Counted from the first letter of the stretch, positions 9,394 to 20,969 are shown. The stretch is 64,000 nucleotides of DNA from Volutella citrinella (GCA_034401135.1 JAWZSP010000005.1:806001-870000), one strand, 5' to 3'. Notes: generated by a model not told the origin, from the letters alone. Numbers and translations: made by a program.

Positions 9394-10677
9394 TTAGCTT
9401 GCTCGGCTGGGGACTTCGTCCGAGCTCGTTTTCGCCCATTTTTCCTCCTCTATTTCCGCAAAGGAGTCTTCCCCACGAGGAACTATGCCGTTTCCAAATC
9501 TCAAGGCTCCATCATCTGAGTTCTGGTCGTGCCAGGGCGAAGGCTCCCTGCAGATGTCAAAGGTGCGATATCTGTGGGCGAAGCGACCTCCAAAGTCCAT
9601 GCATGTCAGATTAGGGAGATTCGTGCGGATGAGACTGAAAAAGTGCGCCCAAGTCCCCGGGAAGTGATAAACTTGGTCATCCTCAGCAGTGAAGCCAAAT
9701 GCATTCTTGGGCAACCGATGCCAGTCGTGGATTGGGATCCCCCAGTCTTGTATGTACGAGCCGTTGCTCCGGATGTAGCAGGCGATAAAGCAATCTCGTA
9801 GCTTCAGAGTGTTCAGTGACTTTTGGGCGAGTATCCAGTCGATGTGTTCGTAATGCGAGACGGCAAAGTTGCCCACTGTCAGACTCTTCAAGTGTGGAAA
9901 GTGCAGGTCATAACCGTCGCAAAACGCTGGGATTGTCCCCCAAGGACAGTCAAATGTAAGGGCCAGCGACGTGAGTCGGTCCTTCAGTGGAGATAACCAC
10001 CCTTGAAACAGATATGGCGGGAAATCTCGGTGCTCTGGGCGGTATATGTCGGGGCCTTCGGTCCAGGGAGGATACTCTTCGATGACACCAAGGTCAAGCG
10101 AGCAGATGTCCTTGGTAACCCCTTTGAACACCTCGGATCCGGTAAAATCGGGTGTTAAATGGTTCTGAAGGTTGACGATTGTCAAGGAGGATATGCGCGT
10201 GTATCCATGCTTCCTTATGTAGCCTTTTCGGGTCAATATGGCCTTGAATGTATGGAGCAACGTCTTCTCCCGTATTACATGCGTCTCCCGTGTCCGCCCG
10301 CTTTCAGCATCCTCTTTTGGGAATCTGCTTGTGAAGAGAAGACTCAGCGATGTAAGCGATGGCAGCTTCTGGATACGCATCACGGCGTATCTAAACTGCC
10401 ACTCGAACCAGTCGAACCTGCTCACCATTAGAGGCTCATGGTTTCCGGGCGAGTATATTCTGACGCTTCGGACCAAGTGCCTCACAGATTCGCAGTCTGT
10501 TATCTCAGTCCATTTGTCCATACTGTACTCCTCTGATGGGTACACGGTGACGGTGTGGAAGAGGTGCGGTGCCCCGAGTGCGCTCCATTGGCGACAAACG
10601 AGACGTGCCTCCTTGAGATCTGGGAGGAAGCCGATGACAATGCCCAAGACTTCTGCTGGTAGTTTTGTGAGCTCCAT
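9394..10677 (-). CDS. F-box domain protein
   Basis: A single-exon 427-residue protein with an N-terminal F-box: LPAEVLGIVIGFLPDL then ARLVCRQWSALGAPHLFHTV within residues 5-45. F-box proteins bind Skp1 and act as substrate adaptors of SCF ubiquitin ligases. The rest has leucine-rich, loosely repeated segments (LTSLALTF, LKSLTVGNFAVSH, LNTLKLRDCF), typical of the large and variable F-box families of Sordariomycetes. The start at 10677 puts the F-box right at the N terminus. The target protein cannot be guessed. A second, broken F-box gene lies 8.5 kb to the right (19232-20969). Confidence 0.85.
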   Translation of the reverse strand: MELTKLPAEVLGIVIGFLPDLKEARLVCRQWSALGAPHLFHTVTVYPSEEYSMDKWTEITDCESVRHLVRSVRIYSPGNHEPLMVSRFDWFEWQFRYAVMRIQKLPSLTSLSLLFTSRFPKEDAESGRTRETHVIREKTLLHTFKAILTRKGYIRKHGYTRISSLTIVNLQNHLTPDFTGSEVFKGVTKDICSLDLGVIEEYPPWTEGPDIYRPEHRDFPPYLFQGWLSPLKDRLTSLALTFDCPWGTIPAFCDGYDLHFPHLKSLTVGNFAVSHYEHIDWILAQKSLNTLKLRDCFIACYIRSNGSYIQDWGIPIHDWHRLPKNAFGFTAEDDQVYHFPGTWAHFFSLIRTNLPNLTCMDFGGRFAHRYRTFDICREPSPWHDQNSDDGALRFGNGIVPRGEDSFAEIEEEKWAKTSSDEVPSRAS

Positions 10678-11072
10678 TGATGTGAGTGATGAAGCCGTGT
10701 CAAGTGTGCAATTAGCGGTCAGGCCGCAGGCATAAAAAGTTGAGAACTTGAGGCCTCTCGGGGGCTTAGCTCACCAAAGTACCATGACGCCCAATCAACG
10801 TCTGCAACGCGGCTTATTACTGCCTCCGCTGACAACTTGACTCAAGCATCTGTATTACGTCTTGTATTATGTCTGCAAACTCACGCTTCCGTGGGTCAAT
10901 TGCAGTCCATCCTGTTCAACATCTCCACGGACAAGAGACACAACGGGACATGGACACAAACTATTCTCAATATCACAATTGAATACAATCACTAAGGCCG
11001 TAATCATACATAATAGCCCATAACCGGCTCAAAAGCTCAATATATCATACTTCATCACTCCAGCGCCTCATC
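10678..11072. other. intergenic, nothing recognised
   Basis: 395 bases upstream of the F-box gene and downstream of the amidohydrolase. No feature is supported. Confidence 0.5.
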
Positions 11073-12663
11073 TTAGTTAAAGTCGCCTCGCTTGGCTCGC
11101 AGCTTATCATACTTGAGCACAGCACCCAGCAGCACACTGGCACCAAGAGCACTATTTCAGATTAGCAAAGTACCCAAACCACTACAACAAAAGCCACTCA
11201 CCAGTCCTCAGCAGAGCAGTACTCTGTCGGGTTGTGACTTATGCCCGCCCTCGTCGGCGTAAAGATCATGCTCGTCGGACACCGCCTGTTGGTGTAGCAG
11301 CTGTCGTGCCCTGCGCCGCTGATCATAGGCCTCCACAGCTTCTCAGTCGCCGAGTACCCAGGCAGCGTTGAGCAGATCTCTTCGGCGCTCTGCTCAACGG
11401 CGGCGATGCAACCGGGGTCGAAAACGACGGCGGGGCTGTCGACGAGCAGCTTGAAGTCGACCTGGCAGCCCCTCTCGCTGTCGTCCTTGGCGATGCGCTG
11501 GAACTCGGCCTGGCACTCAGTGACCATGCTCTGCAGCACCTCGTCCTGGACGTGGCGCACGTCGAGCGTGAACTTGACCGTGTGAGCCATAGTGTTGACG
11601 GTTCCGGGGTCGGTGGTGAAGATGCCCGTCGTTGTCAGGCCGTCAAACTTCTTGGCGATGGCGTTGGCCGCAACAATCATCTTGGTCGCCGCCAGCACTG
11701 GGTCTTGTCTTGCGTAGAGAGGCGTTGTTCCAGCGTGGCAGTCGACTCCGCGCACGGTAACGTCGAACCACTTGAATGCCTGGACGCCTGTTTCCATCGT
11801 CGTCAGCACGGGGAGAGACAAGGGCAGTATGATGGCCGGGATTTACCTTGCACGACGCCAATCTTTTGCTTCTTGTCTTCGAGAATCGGCCCCTGCTCAA
11901 TGTGCAACTCAAAGTGCGCGGCAAAGGGATTGGTCTGGTACGAGGCTCGGTGCTCGCCGCAGTAGCCGATGCGATCCAGCTCCTCCTTCATCGACTTGGG
12001 GTCGTCTCCAGTATGTGTCACTTCACGAAGATTCCACGCCGTCTCTAGTGGAATGGCGTCGGCCCAGACGCCGGATGAAACAGCCATCATAGGGAATCGA
12101 GCGCCCTCTTCGCTGAACCACGAGTCAGACGAGCTTTCAATGCTGTAGATCCAAGGGCAGACTTACTTTGTCCAGTTGACCACACCAATGCTACCCTCAG
12201 TCTCGTAAGAGTTCTCGTTGAGCACTTTCAAGACCTCGAGGCCGGATAGAACACCCAAGATGCCGTCGTACCGACCGCCCGTGGGCTGCGTATCCAAGTG
12301 CGAGCCCATCATGATGGGTGGTGCATCCTTGTTCTTGCCCTCACGGATGGCGAACAGATTGCCCATCTCATCGTAAAAGGCGCGGCAGCCCAGCGACTCG
12401 GCAGTCTTCATGAACCAGTCACGAACCTGCTTGTCCGAGTCGTTGAGACTGAGCCTCGCCATGCCCGTCTCGGTGGACAGCCTGGGAGCCTTGTTAGAGC
12501 CCGCGATCAAGGATGGCACATCAATAATCAGTCATGGGGCGACTACTCACTCGCCATAGGAGTGCGCGGCGCCAAACTGGCAGCTCTCGTGCAAGGATTC
12601 GGCCAGGCGTTGCTGGTTCACCTTGAGGGTGGAGACGCCCTCTTGCTCCATTCTGGCTGGCAT
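11073..12663 (-). CDS. M20-family N-carbamoyl-amino-acid hydrolase / allantoate-type amidohydrolase (5 exons)
   Basis: Metal-dependent amidohydrolase of the hydantoinase/carbamoylase branch of M20. It cleaves carbamoyl or ureido groups, releasing ammonia and CO2. Exons are 12663-12551, 12481-12167, 12112-11847, 11787-11202 and 11151-11073, giving 452 residues with all frames consistent. Metal-site motifs appear in order: GSHLDTQPTGGRYDGILG, NEEGARFP (its Asn codon is split by intron 2), HIEQGPILE, SGAGHD and GISHNPTEYCSAED. The dimerisation domain (VRGVDCHAGTTPLYARQDP) lies between. No targeting signal is seen. It is divergent from a Dal5-like permease, a pairing that fits uptake and breakdown of a ureido compound such as allantoate or a carbamoyl amino acid. 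Choice among allantoate, ureidoglycolate, beta-ureidopropionate or N-carbamoyl-L-amino acid cannot be made from sequence alone. Confidence 0.93.
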
Positions 12664-12818
12664 CTTGGTAATCGCTAGTCAGATTGTCGAGTCTAAAGAG
12701 GTAAAATGTGTCTAGGGGTCAAGGTCGTGTCTGGAATAACGTTTCTTGTATCTTGACAAAATCGCAACACCACGATAACGACAGACGATGGCACGCTGAT
12801 TTGTAGGAATCCGCATCG

Positions 12819-13143
12819 CTATCTCGGCCGGCTCCGCACCTCTGATGCAACCCATGGCCGTGGGCCAATCCCCCGTCGGCCTCAACCGCATCACAACCGC
12901 CGTCGGCTGGCAACGGACATAGCCCGGGGGTGGTAATGGGTGGTGGGGACCATGACACATAGCACCGCCGTCGGGGGAGATCTGAGCCTATCTGCGATTG
13001 GCAAGACGTAATCATGCCATGGGTCCTCTTGCCGGATTCTTGCCGCTCCTGAGTCGCTCCAAACCATATCTTATCCGCCGTCGGCGGTGCTGCCCCCGTC
13101 GCGGTGGGGCCGACGCTGGCCATGTTGGATTACCCCAGATAAG
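12819..13143. promoter_or_regulatory. GATA sites (AreA-type nitrogen control)
   Basis: HGATAR sites or their complement: CTATCT 12819-12824, CTATCT 12988-12993, CTTATC 13070-13075 and GATAAG 13138-13143. GATA factors such as AreA/Nit2 activate nitrogen-scavenging genes when preferred sources run out. The placement between an amidohydrolase and its likely permease fits. The sites are short, so binding is an inference. Confidence 0.5.
12873..13084 (+). repeat. four copies of CCGTCGG in the divergent promoter
   Basis: CCGTCGG occurs at 12873-12879, 12900-12906, 12968-12974 and 13078-13084, three of them as GCCGTCGG, all in the same orientation. The CCG/CGG content resembles Zn2Cys6 binding half-sites. 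A pathway regulator site is possible, but simple GC-rich drift is not excluded. Confidence 0.45.
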
Positions 13144-13316
13144 CCACCTGCCGATTAATGGTGGTCAATAATCCGGGGTACATTTTCTGTTCGCGAGGAC
13201 GAGATCGGAACTACTTAATAGACGGGGGTTTCGTTCTCCTGCATCCGTGCTGTCCCCATCTGTTCGCCCCGTCTCACAACACCAAGGACTCAGGAGACAC
13301 ACCCGCCTCCCTCAGC

Positions 13317-14941
13317 ATGTCACAGACACTCAAGGAGATGAGCGATGGCGACACAGCCATGGAAAAGTCTGTGCAGTACGTCACAGCCTCGGGCGAGTCC
13401 ACCGAGCTTGACAAGGAATCCCAGCGCCGGGTGCTCTCCAAGTTTGACCGCTTCGTGATGCCGCAGATGGCGCTGCTGGTGCTCTTTGCCTACCTCGACA
13501 GAACCAACATTGGTACGCCGGAATTCGCCGTAGTCTCTCCAAAATCCTGCTAAAACTCTTCTTCACAGGAAACGCCCGTGTCTTCGGCTTCGAAGAGAGC
13601 ACCGGCATGAAGGGCACCGACTTCAATGATGTGTCCATGTACTTTTACATCCCGTACGTCATCTTTGAGACGCCCTGGGTCATGGCCGTCAAGAGGTTTG
13701 GTCCTGGAAAAGTCCTCGCTATTGCCATCATCTGCTGGAGCGCCATCACCCTCGGCACCGGCTTCGTCCACAGCTATGGCCAAGTCATTGCCTGCCGCAT
13801 CCTGCTCGGAGCCTTTGAGGCCGGGCTCTTCCCCGCCTTGACGTTTGTCATCTCGTCCATCTACCCGGCCGCCAACCAGGGCAAGCGAGTCGCCGTTTTG
13901 TACATCTCCATTGCCATGTCCGGGGCTCTCGGCGGGCTTATCGCCTATGGCATCCAGTCTATGGGGGCTCGGCACGGACTGGAGGCCTGGAGGTGGCTCT
14001 TCATCATTGAGGGCGCCATCTCCCTGGTCGTTGGTGCGGGCTGCTGGCTGAGTCTCCCTACCAGCCCCGAAACCGCCTGGTTCCTCAAGCCAGAGGAGAA
14101 GTCCATCATGATGGCCATCAAGGCGCGCAGCCAGCCGTTTGAGGAGACGCACAAGTTTTCGTGGAAGCAAGTAAGGATGGCCTTTACCGACCCCATGGTT
14201 CTTCTCGCCTCGGTTTCGCTCTTCTGCTCTTCCATCGCTCTGTTCGGATTTGGAACCTTCCTTCCTACCCTCCTCAAGGGCCTCAAGTAAGCTTCTCTTC
14301 TCAACCTCTCACCCAGTTGACGTGTTGCTAACTAGATCAACAGATACACGTCCCTGCAGGCCAACTATCTCAGCATCCCCGTCTACATCGTTGCTTCCAT
14401 CGGCACGGCGATTACAACATTCCTTTCCGACCGATACAAGCGCCGTGCCGCCTTCCTGATCCACCCCCCTCTCCTTGTCATGACCGGGTATGCCATTGCA
14501 GTGGGAACCGGAAACAAGTCCGTGGGCTTCTTCGCCATGTTCGTTGTTGGTGCTGGTGTATACTCTTACAACACCGTTCTCGTAACGTATGTCCATTTCA
14601 TTTCACAAAGCAAAGGCAGAAAAATGCTAACATGCGACAGCTGGGTCTCAAACAACGTTCACCCCGACTACAAGCGGTCCGTGGCTATCTCCCTCGTCAT
14701 CTCCGTCGGCAACGCCTCTGGACTCGCTGCTTCACAGATCTACCCAATCTCTGACGGGCCGCGATACATCATGGGCAATTCAATTTCTCTTGGTGCAGAG
14801 ACACTCTCTCTCATTGGAGTTGGCCTCATCTACCTGCTTCTCAAGTACCGCATGAGGGTGAAGAACCGCTTGATCGCAGAAGGCAAGGAAAGCAACGGCA
14901 AGGAGGGAGACGGTGCTCTTGAGTTCAAGTATGTGTTTTAA
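13317..14941 (+). CDS. Dal5-like MFS permease (allantoate/ureidosuccinate-type anion:cation symporter)
   Basis: Twelve-helix transporter of the anion:cation symporter branch of the MFS. Exons are 13317-13512, 13569-14286, 14344-14586 and 14641-14941, giving 485 residues. It shows FDRFVMPQMALLVLFAYLDRTNIGNARVFG at the first helix (the NIG codons are split by intron 1), the loop-2-like start VMAVKRFGPGKVLA, and CRILLGAFEAGLFPALTFVISSIYP in helices 4-5, the family signature. The tail is short and charged. The start is the ATG at 13317. The gene is divergent from an M20 carbamoylase and shares GATA sites with it, so a ureido or carbamoyl nitrogen source is the likely substrate. Nicotinate or other carboxylate permeases of the same family look alike, so the substrate is inferred from the neighbour. 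Confidence 0.9.
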
Positions 14942-15226
14942 AACTGGGGCGTAAGCCGAATAATTCTTGCTCGTCAACGCAGCCAGATATAGCTCCTCAG
15001 CGATGAAAGAAAAAGATGGAAACATGGGTCAGCAACGCTATTATACAACCATGTAATTCATGGGGGTCGAATTTGACAGGCGATTACTTGTACATAAGCA
15101 GGCAGAGTGGTGTCCAACACGGATAGAGAGCTCTAAAATCTATTTGCAAACGCCTGTTGCCGGCCAGGGTATCTATACAACTTTTCTATAACTTTCATCT
15201 TACATCATCAATAAAATCGCCCGCCA

Positions 15227-16123
15227 TCATAGGCGAAGCGGCGTTTTCTCATTCGTGGGGAGTCGAACGCTCCTGAGATCCCCGATGGTCCCCCAAAGGA
15301 AGATCAGCCCAGACGCAAAAACGAGGTTGGTTGTAGATATCCAGCCCCCATTCAGGTACCAGGAGGTAAAGGATATCCCCGCAGGCATGTTCCATCGAGA
15401 TGGCCAAAGAAAGCCAACCGACAAGAAGACGGGGCTCTGGACAAGTAAACCGACAGAGCTGACACCTGAGCCTTCGAGGTCAGGCAGCTCATAGAGAAGA
15501 TCGTTCTGACAGCATATGGAGAGAATCGATGTCAGAGTTATCAGTGGGTTGACCACCAATCGTTGCACAGAGACGAACAAGCCTTCCAGGAGGCGGTCGT
15601 CGTCGCGTCCCGAGGTTACTATGCAGACTGCTGGCACAACCGACAAGAGGATATAACAGATGTATCCTGCAGCGACCTGGTACTTGGCTGATCGCTTTTC
15701 GGATGGATAATAAAGGAACATGCCAAAACTATTTCATAATAGGTCAGCAACAACAGCAGTGCGAGCAGAAAGCGGGAGCGCGTACAGGATAAGGTGGCCG
15801 GCGAGCACAACCAGAGTCTGCGCGAGGTTCAGATAGTCGCCCATGTCGGTTGGCATCGATGTCAGGAAGCTGTCGGGTCGTGGGAGGACGATGTCGAAGA
15901 GGTGAGTAAACACCTGCTGGGTGGCAACGAGGGTGTTGAGCAGGACATAGTCGCCGGCCAGGCCAGCGCAGTTGCGGCGGGATACAATCTGCCAGTATTG
16001 AGGAACAAATGAAACAGCGGAAGCGGCAATCAGGACGCTGGATCGGTGTCAGAGATGGACGGGCGAGATGCCACACAGAGTGGAATGGACTTACATCCTG
16101 ATGGAGTTGGGTAGAATCATCAT
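15227..16123 (-). CDS. PQ-loop-like integral membrane protein (3 exons)
   Basis: A 260-residue polytopic membrane protein. Exons are 16123-16095, 16037-15786 and 15728-15227, all with GT-AG introns and consistent frame. The segment VLIAASAVSFVPQYWQIVSRRNCAGLA has the Pro-Gln and following Arg/Asn-rich loop of PQ-loop proteins (cystinosin, SWEET and lysosomal amino-acid exporter families). About six or seven hydrophobic segments follow, including YICYILLSVVPAVCIV and TNLVFASGLIFLWGTIGDL. The last exon has no clear second PQ motif, so the match is partial. Two adjacent ATGs open the frame; the first is used. No assigned substrate. It is convergent with the permease. Confidence 0.7.
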
Positions 16124-17595
16124 GCCGGTTTATGGGTGAAATTTAGAGCTGCATCTTGCCTTTTCGATGAAGAAGGTAATGCAGGTCTTTTACTGTCTAA
16201 TATTAGCCATCGAGATCTGGCGGCGAGAGTTGAAATATATGTCCGTGTCCGCATTTCCAGTGCAACGGGCGGCCCCAACGTGCGCACCCGCCCGCCCCCG
16301 CCCCGCGGCCGACCTGACTAAGGAAGCCAGGTATTTTTAAGGTTTTGGCTGCTGAGGACTGGGCGGATGGATTTAGCGCCAGCAATTCGGCCAGACTCGT
16401 TCGTTATTCCGTTCCTGCCTTTGCCAGATTCGAGCTCATGAAACTACCACGTGCGGATCGCCGCAGCCACAGGGACATTGCCTACGACGGCCGGCAATGC
16501 GGGTTGCGTGGCTCGAAGGCATCAATGGCGATCAGGGCGGCCGCAAGGGAGGAGTGCCCAGACTAGAGTTCAATGGCGACTTGTTGTGGTGGCACCTCAG
16601 GCCAGTCCGTCGCCGTTGAGGACATCGCAACGCACACCTCAACACCAGAGCCTCTACATTGGTTATTTGGCACGCGACCCGAACGCTCCGACACCAGTGC
16701 AACCCGCCACATCATGCGCTGCATTTCTGTGATTTCAAGCCGGTACGATGTGGTGGAGACGCCGGCTTGGGCGTGGTTGGCTGTGGGGGCGCCTCGATCT
16801 CGAAGGATCAAAACGGCGGCATCCTTCGGCCGCGAGGTGGGAGGCTCAAGCAACAAACCCGCTCTTGGATCGTAGTCCGCTCCACCTTTTCCGCCTGGAA
16901 CAGGGCGGGATTCTAATTTGGGAGGAGGATGAAGGAGCTACCCAGAGTTGGTCTGGATTGGTTCATTACCCAGCCATTGGGGATCTGTGATCTGTGCATT
17001 GATGACGGAAGCCACTGCGGCAAAACCCGACCGAGCACTGGTGGCTAATTAATATTATATTTATCAGTTGTGCACCAACAGGTTCTCCAGAGATTCTTAT
17101 CTCCTGCACAAGTCAACTTGGACAGACAGATTCACCATCAACCTTTGTCAGCGTCGATAAACACGTGGTGAGACGCCGCGGTGCTGGCTCCGTTTGCTTA
17201 TCGGCTCTAACCTAACCCGGCCTTCATCTTGATAAGCCATGGAAGTCCACCAGGCATGCGGTGTCGTACCAGCAGTGCAGCCAAGGGGCCAGCCATGGAC
17301 GATGCATCCTGGGTTTACTGTTGGCGAGCAGCTGCAAATATCATCTCGCCGGCAATTAATATGGCGACCTCGGATCTCGCATCGCATCACACAAATGCTA
17401 CGCGCGGGTGCCGGATCAAGGCGTGGCGGGCCGTACCCAAGCGCCACCCAGTTGGGACTCGGCAGCGACGGAAACGACGTCATCAACTCTATTACCCAAG
17501 AATTATAAACACCACACTACCATGACGCCCGCTTCACCCACCTTGCCCGCCTTGCTCTCTGCCTTCATTTCTGTCACCCTCATCCATCCCTCAAA
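16124..17595. other. 1.5 kb divergent intergenic region, no gene seen
   Basis: Lies between the start of the PQ-loop-like gene (minus) and the phosphate carrier (plus). It has a GC-rich stretch near 16260-16315 and no ORF with coding character. It most likely holds both promoters and 5' leaders. Confidence 0.5.
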
Positions 17596-18640
17596 ATGGC
17601 GCAGAAGCAGAGCGAGGTGCCCAATTTCACACCCAGTGACTATGTCAAGTTCTTCAGCGCCGGTGCCCTCGCGGCGACGTCGACGCACGGCGTGAGTTCT
17701 CCCAGATCCGTCGCACAATTGAGCTTCAATGAGCTCCAAGGCTCAGTTGGGGCTCTGACGATTGATCAATTGACTGACGCACCTCCAGGCCGTGACACCC
17801 ATCGACGTCGTCAAGACCCGCATCCAAGTCGACGATGCCCTCAAGGGCTACAACATGATCAGGGCCGGCCGCACAATCGTCGCAAACGAAGGCGCCGGCG
17901 CCCTCCTCACGGGCTTCGGCCCCACGGCCGTCGGCTACCTCGTCCAGGGCGGAGCCAAGTTCGCCGGCTACGAGTTCTGGAAGAAGCAGTACATTTCGCT
18001 CGCCGGCGGCCCCGAGAGCGCCGTCTCCAAGCGCACGGCAATCTACCTGGGCGCGAGCGCAACGGCCGAGTTCTTCGCCGACGTGCTGCTCTGCCCGCTC
18101 GAGGCCACCCGCATCCGCCTCGTGTCGCAGAGGGGCTACGCCAACGGCTTCGTCCCGGGCTTCATGCGCATGGCCCGCGAGGAGGGCCTGAGGGGCTTCT
18201 ACTCGGGCTTCGTCCCGCTGCTCTTCAAGCAGGTGCCCTTCGCCGTAGGCCAGTTCACCGTGCACGAGGCCGTCAACGAGATCATCTTCCGCACCATTGG
18301 GCCTGAGCGCAAGGCCAGGCTGACGCATCTCGAGTCGACGGGCGTCGAACTCACCTCCGGACTCGCCGCTGGTGTCGCCGCGGCCGTCCTGTCACACCCC
18401 GCTGACACTTTGCTGTCTGCCATCAACAAGGGAGCCGGCGATAAGAGCCAGAGCGCGACGAGTCGGATGTTTCAGCTAGCGCGCGAGTTTGGGCCCAGGC
18501 GGCTGTTGACGACGGGTCTCGGGCCTCGTGTGGTCATGACCTGTGGTCTGGTGTCCAGCCAATTCGTCATCTATGCCCAGTGCAAGGCTCTCACTGGCGC
18601 TCCTCCGGGGATAGAGATTCACAAGGAGAGTTCTCTCTAA
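17596..18640 (+). CDS. mitochondrial phosphate carrier (Mir1/Pic2 type)
   Basis: Inner mitochondrial membrane carrier that imports phosphate (Pic2-type members also move copper). Exons are 17596-17691 and 17789-18640, giving 315 residues; the intron falls just before the first carrier motif. Three SLC25 repeats are visible, with motifs PIDVVKTRIQ (about residue 35), CPLEATRIRLVSQ (about 135) and HPADTLLSAINKG (about 230). The aromatic-Gly boxes GFGPTAVGYLVQGGAKFAGYE and GFVPLLFKQVPFAVGQFT are the phosphate-carrier form. No cleavable presequence is obvious, as usual for the family. The start at 17596 is the first ATG with a family-like N terminus (FTPSDYVKFFSAGALA). A housekeeping gene. Confidence 0.93.
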
Positions 18641-19231
18641 ATACGGCACTGGACTCTAAGCTTTGATAATGGAAACTGGAAAACCGTGTTGCCATGGTGT
18701 ACGAGGATCTCCCGATCATCTGACACGATGCCAATCAGGCTTGGATCAGGCTTATGGCCGGTTAGGTCGGAATCAAGGGTAGTGGAACACGATTGTTCCA
18801 GTCAGAGACTTGTTAATGGAACAAACTCATTGATTGAGTTCATCACGCGAGTGGGACACCATTTCAGCTTTGATGAGTGGTTTCGCAGAGCATGGAAGAT
18901 GGTTCGACAAACCCGCACGCACAGCCTCAGATACATACAATAGAAGCAACAATAGTCAATCTCATAGCAGATTCTATCCCTACCATCTCAACTACGGTGT
19001 TTTCTCAGTAAGAGTCACAATTAAGATTCGACAGCAGCAGCAGCCAATACCCAAAATTGTCAGTTACCACCAAGGTCCCTACGCCATCAAAGGTTATTAG
19101 AACACGTCACGATGAACCTTTGCGGCCATATACGTGAAAATTCTGCGAGTACTTTATCCAGCCCTGGATTTCTGGATCTAATTTTTCTCCAGTCTCATCT
19201 TCAAGCAACTTGACCTCAATCATTCTGATCA
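18641..19231. other. intergenic, nothing recognised
   Basis: 591 bases between the carrier terminator and the F-box pseudogene. No coding or RNA feature is supported. Confidence 0.5.
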
Positions 19232-20969
19232 ATGTCCATGTCGTCAAGCAATATGGGGTGGCATCAACTGCCGCCAGAAATCCGTTGCATGATCCTACGC
19301 CAGCTCACAAAACTACATCTTACATCAGGGAGACGCACAAGCACCCATTTCCTAAAATATGCTGTTGTGTGCAAAGAATGGCAGCCTGTTTTCGAAAATG
19401 AGATCTTTCGGGTGCTATATGTTGATCAGCATCGCCTCGCAGACTTTGACAAGTTTGTGAGTCAGAAGGAAGAACGGCGCGGCTATGTTCAAATAATCCT
19501 TTTCGAGGTCAAACTCGGGGATTATTCATGCCCTGATTGTGAAAACACCGAGGATGATGCTACTTCGGAAGTGTAAGACACCTCTTTTCCTGATGCTTTG
19601 AGCAACCCCATCCTCACATGTTACAATCTTGCAGACACGACCAAAACTTTGTGTACATTTTGTGGGAATTCCTCAAGATACTCTCAGAGTGGGACAGAAG
19701 CTGCAGTCCCACGGGCATCGCGCTGGATCTAGGAGTCGTTTCCGGCAGCGATGGGAAACACTCATTTCGAGACTTTCGCCTCAGCTCAGCATACCGCTAC
19801 TCCCCAGGTTACTGCCCCGAATCCGAGCTTGGTTACTATCCGGCATACTATCAATATTTGAACCAGGAGAACATATGGCCTTGTCCCGGATGGTACAATG
19901 CTCTCAGGGGCGAAACGACGCTTCAAGCAAAAGAAAGGATTCTGTCGACAGTGGGCGCTTCTCACAGGCCGCACTTCGTGAAGCTTCTTCAAACCCAGTG
20001 GCTGACAAATCTACCTCGCGTAGAAATTGTTACCAATCTGACAATCCGACGACACTATGCGCGAACCATTGGGCCCACCATCCTGTCGAAGGTCTTGCGT
20101 GACAGCCTGACTAGTCTGGAGACTTTCCGCTATGAGAAATGACACAACGTCAATGGAGATCTCCAGACGCAATTCGAAGAGGGTGAGTTACTAGTTGGAC
20201 CAGGAAACATACTATTGGGTGTTTGGATTGCGAGCTGACATGACTGTTAGAGTACTGCCAGTTGCTGCTGACAAGCCTCCCACCCACTCTTCAACATTTA
20301 TTGATCTTTGAAGAATTCAACCCTGCTTTCCATCGAGGTGTCCACCGGAGACCCGCGTGCAGATCTTTAAGTTCTGGCCTCGCCGTGGCTTCCAGCCATT
20401 TACACAACCTCACGGCACTAAGCGGGGCTTTTCTCATAGATGCCGAGGACTTCTTCCCACAAATATCGCCACATGCAGAGAATTGGCGGCAAGACTTACA
20501 AAATGCACCACGATACCCTAACCTCGAGTACTTGGCTCTGAGTTCCAGCGTCATGGTCAACAAGACAGGCAATCACCCACGAGCCGTGAACCTGATGGTG
20601 GCAGCAGGCGTTGCCGCATTGTACCTGATGCCTAAATTGAAGATTATGGAGATCTGGGGTACGGGCGGGCTGGCTGATAGCTGGGTGTTTAGTGTGAAAG
20701 TGAAGGAAGACGTCGTTGAAATCTCCTTTTGCGGTGGAAATGGCCGGCGTTGGCTAGATCTAGATCAGGTGTTTGCAACGTTGGGCGGGATGAGCCGAGA
20801 TGCAAAGCCCGGGGTCAGAATTGTCACCAAGGGTAACGGCCTGTATGCGAAGGATCTGGAAAACTACTTGGATGTCCTTTCTTGCCTGGCCCTAAGGAAA
20901 CAAGTTTTGCATCAATTTTCCAAGTTCCAAATCGATTGGGAAACCGAAATGGCGGGCAATCGGGGATAA
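19232..20969 (+). pseudogene. F-box-type protein gene interrupted by one in-frame TGA
   Basis: Three exons, 19232-19572, 19635-20182 and 20251-20969, join in one frame with good GT-AG introns. A TGA at 20140-20142 interrupts exon 2. The N terminus (WHQLPPEIRCMILRQL, then YAVVCKEWQPVFENEIFRVLYV) is an F-box. The rest resembles the large fungal family in which F-box proteins carry leucine-rich tails (SLPPTLQHLLIFEE, NLEYLALSSSVMV). Coding character and reading frame continue for about 250 codons after the stop, so the loss looks recent. TGA could come from TGG (Trp) by one G-to-A change, the direction made by repeat-induced point mutation, but a single site proves nothing. A sequencing error or a truncated functional protein (about 283 residues) are alternatives. 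Confidence 0.72.

Larger units (their letters stand above)
12664..13316. other. divergent promoter of amidohydrolase and permease
   Basis: 653 bases between two divergent start codons. Four GATA-factor sites (HGATAR or complement) and four copies of CCGTCGG lie inside; see the two regulatory entries. The permease's frame is open upstream to 13158, but the ATG at 13317 best fits the family. Confidence 0.6.
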
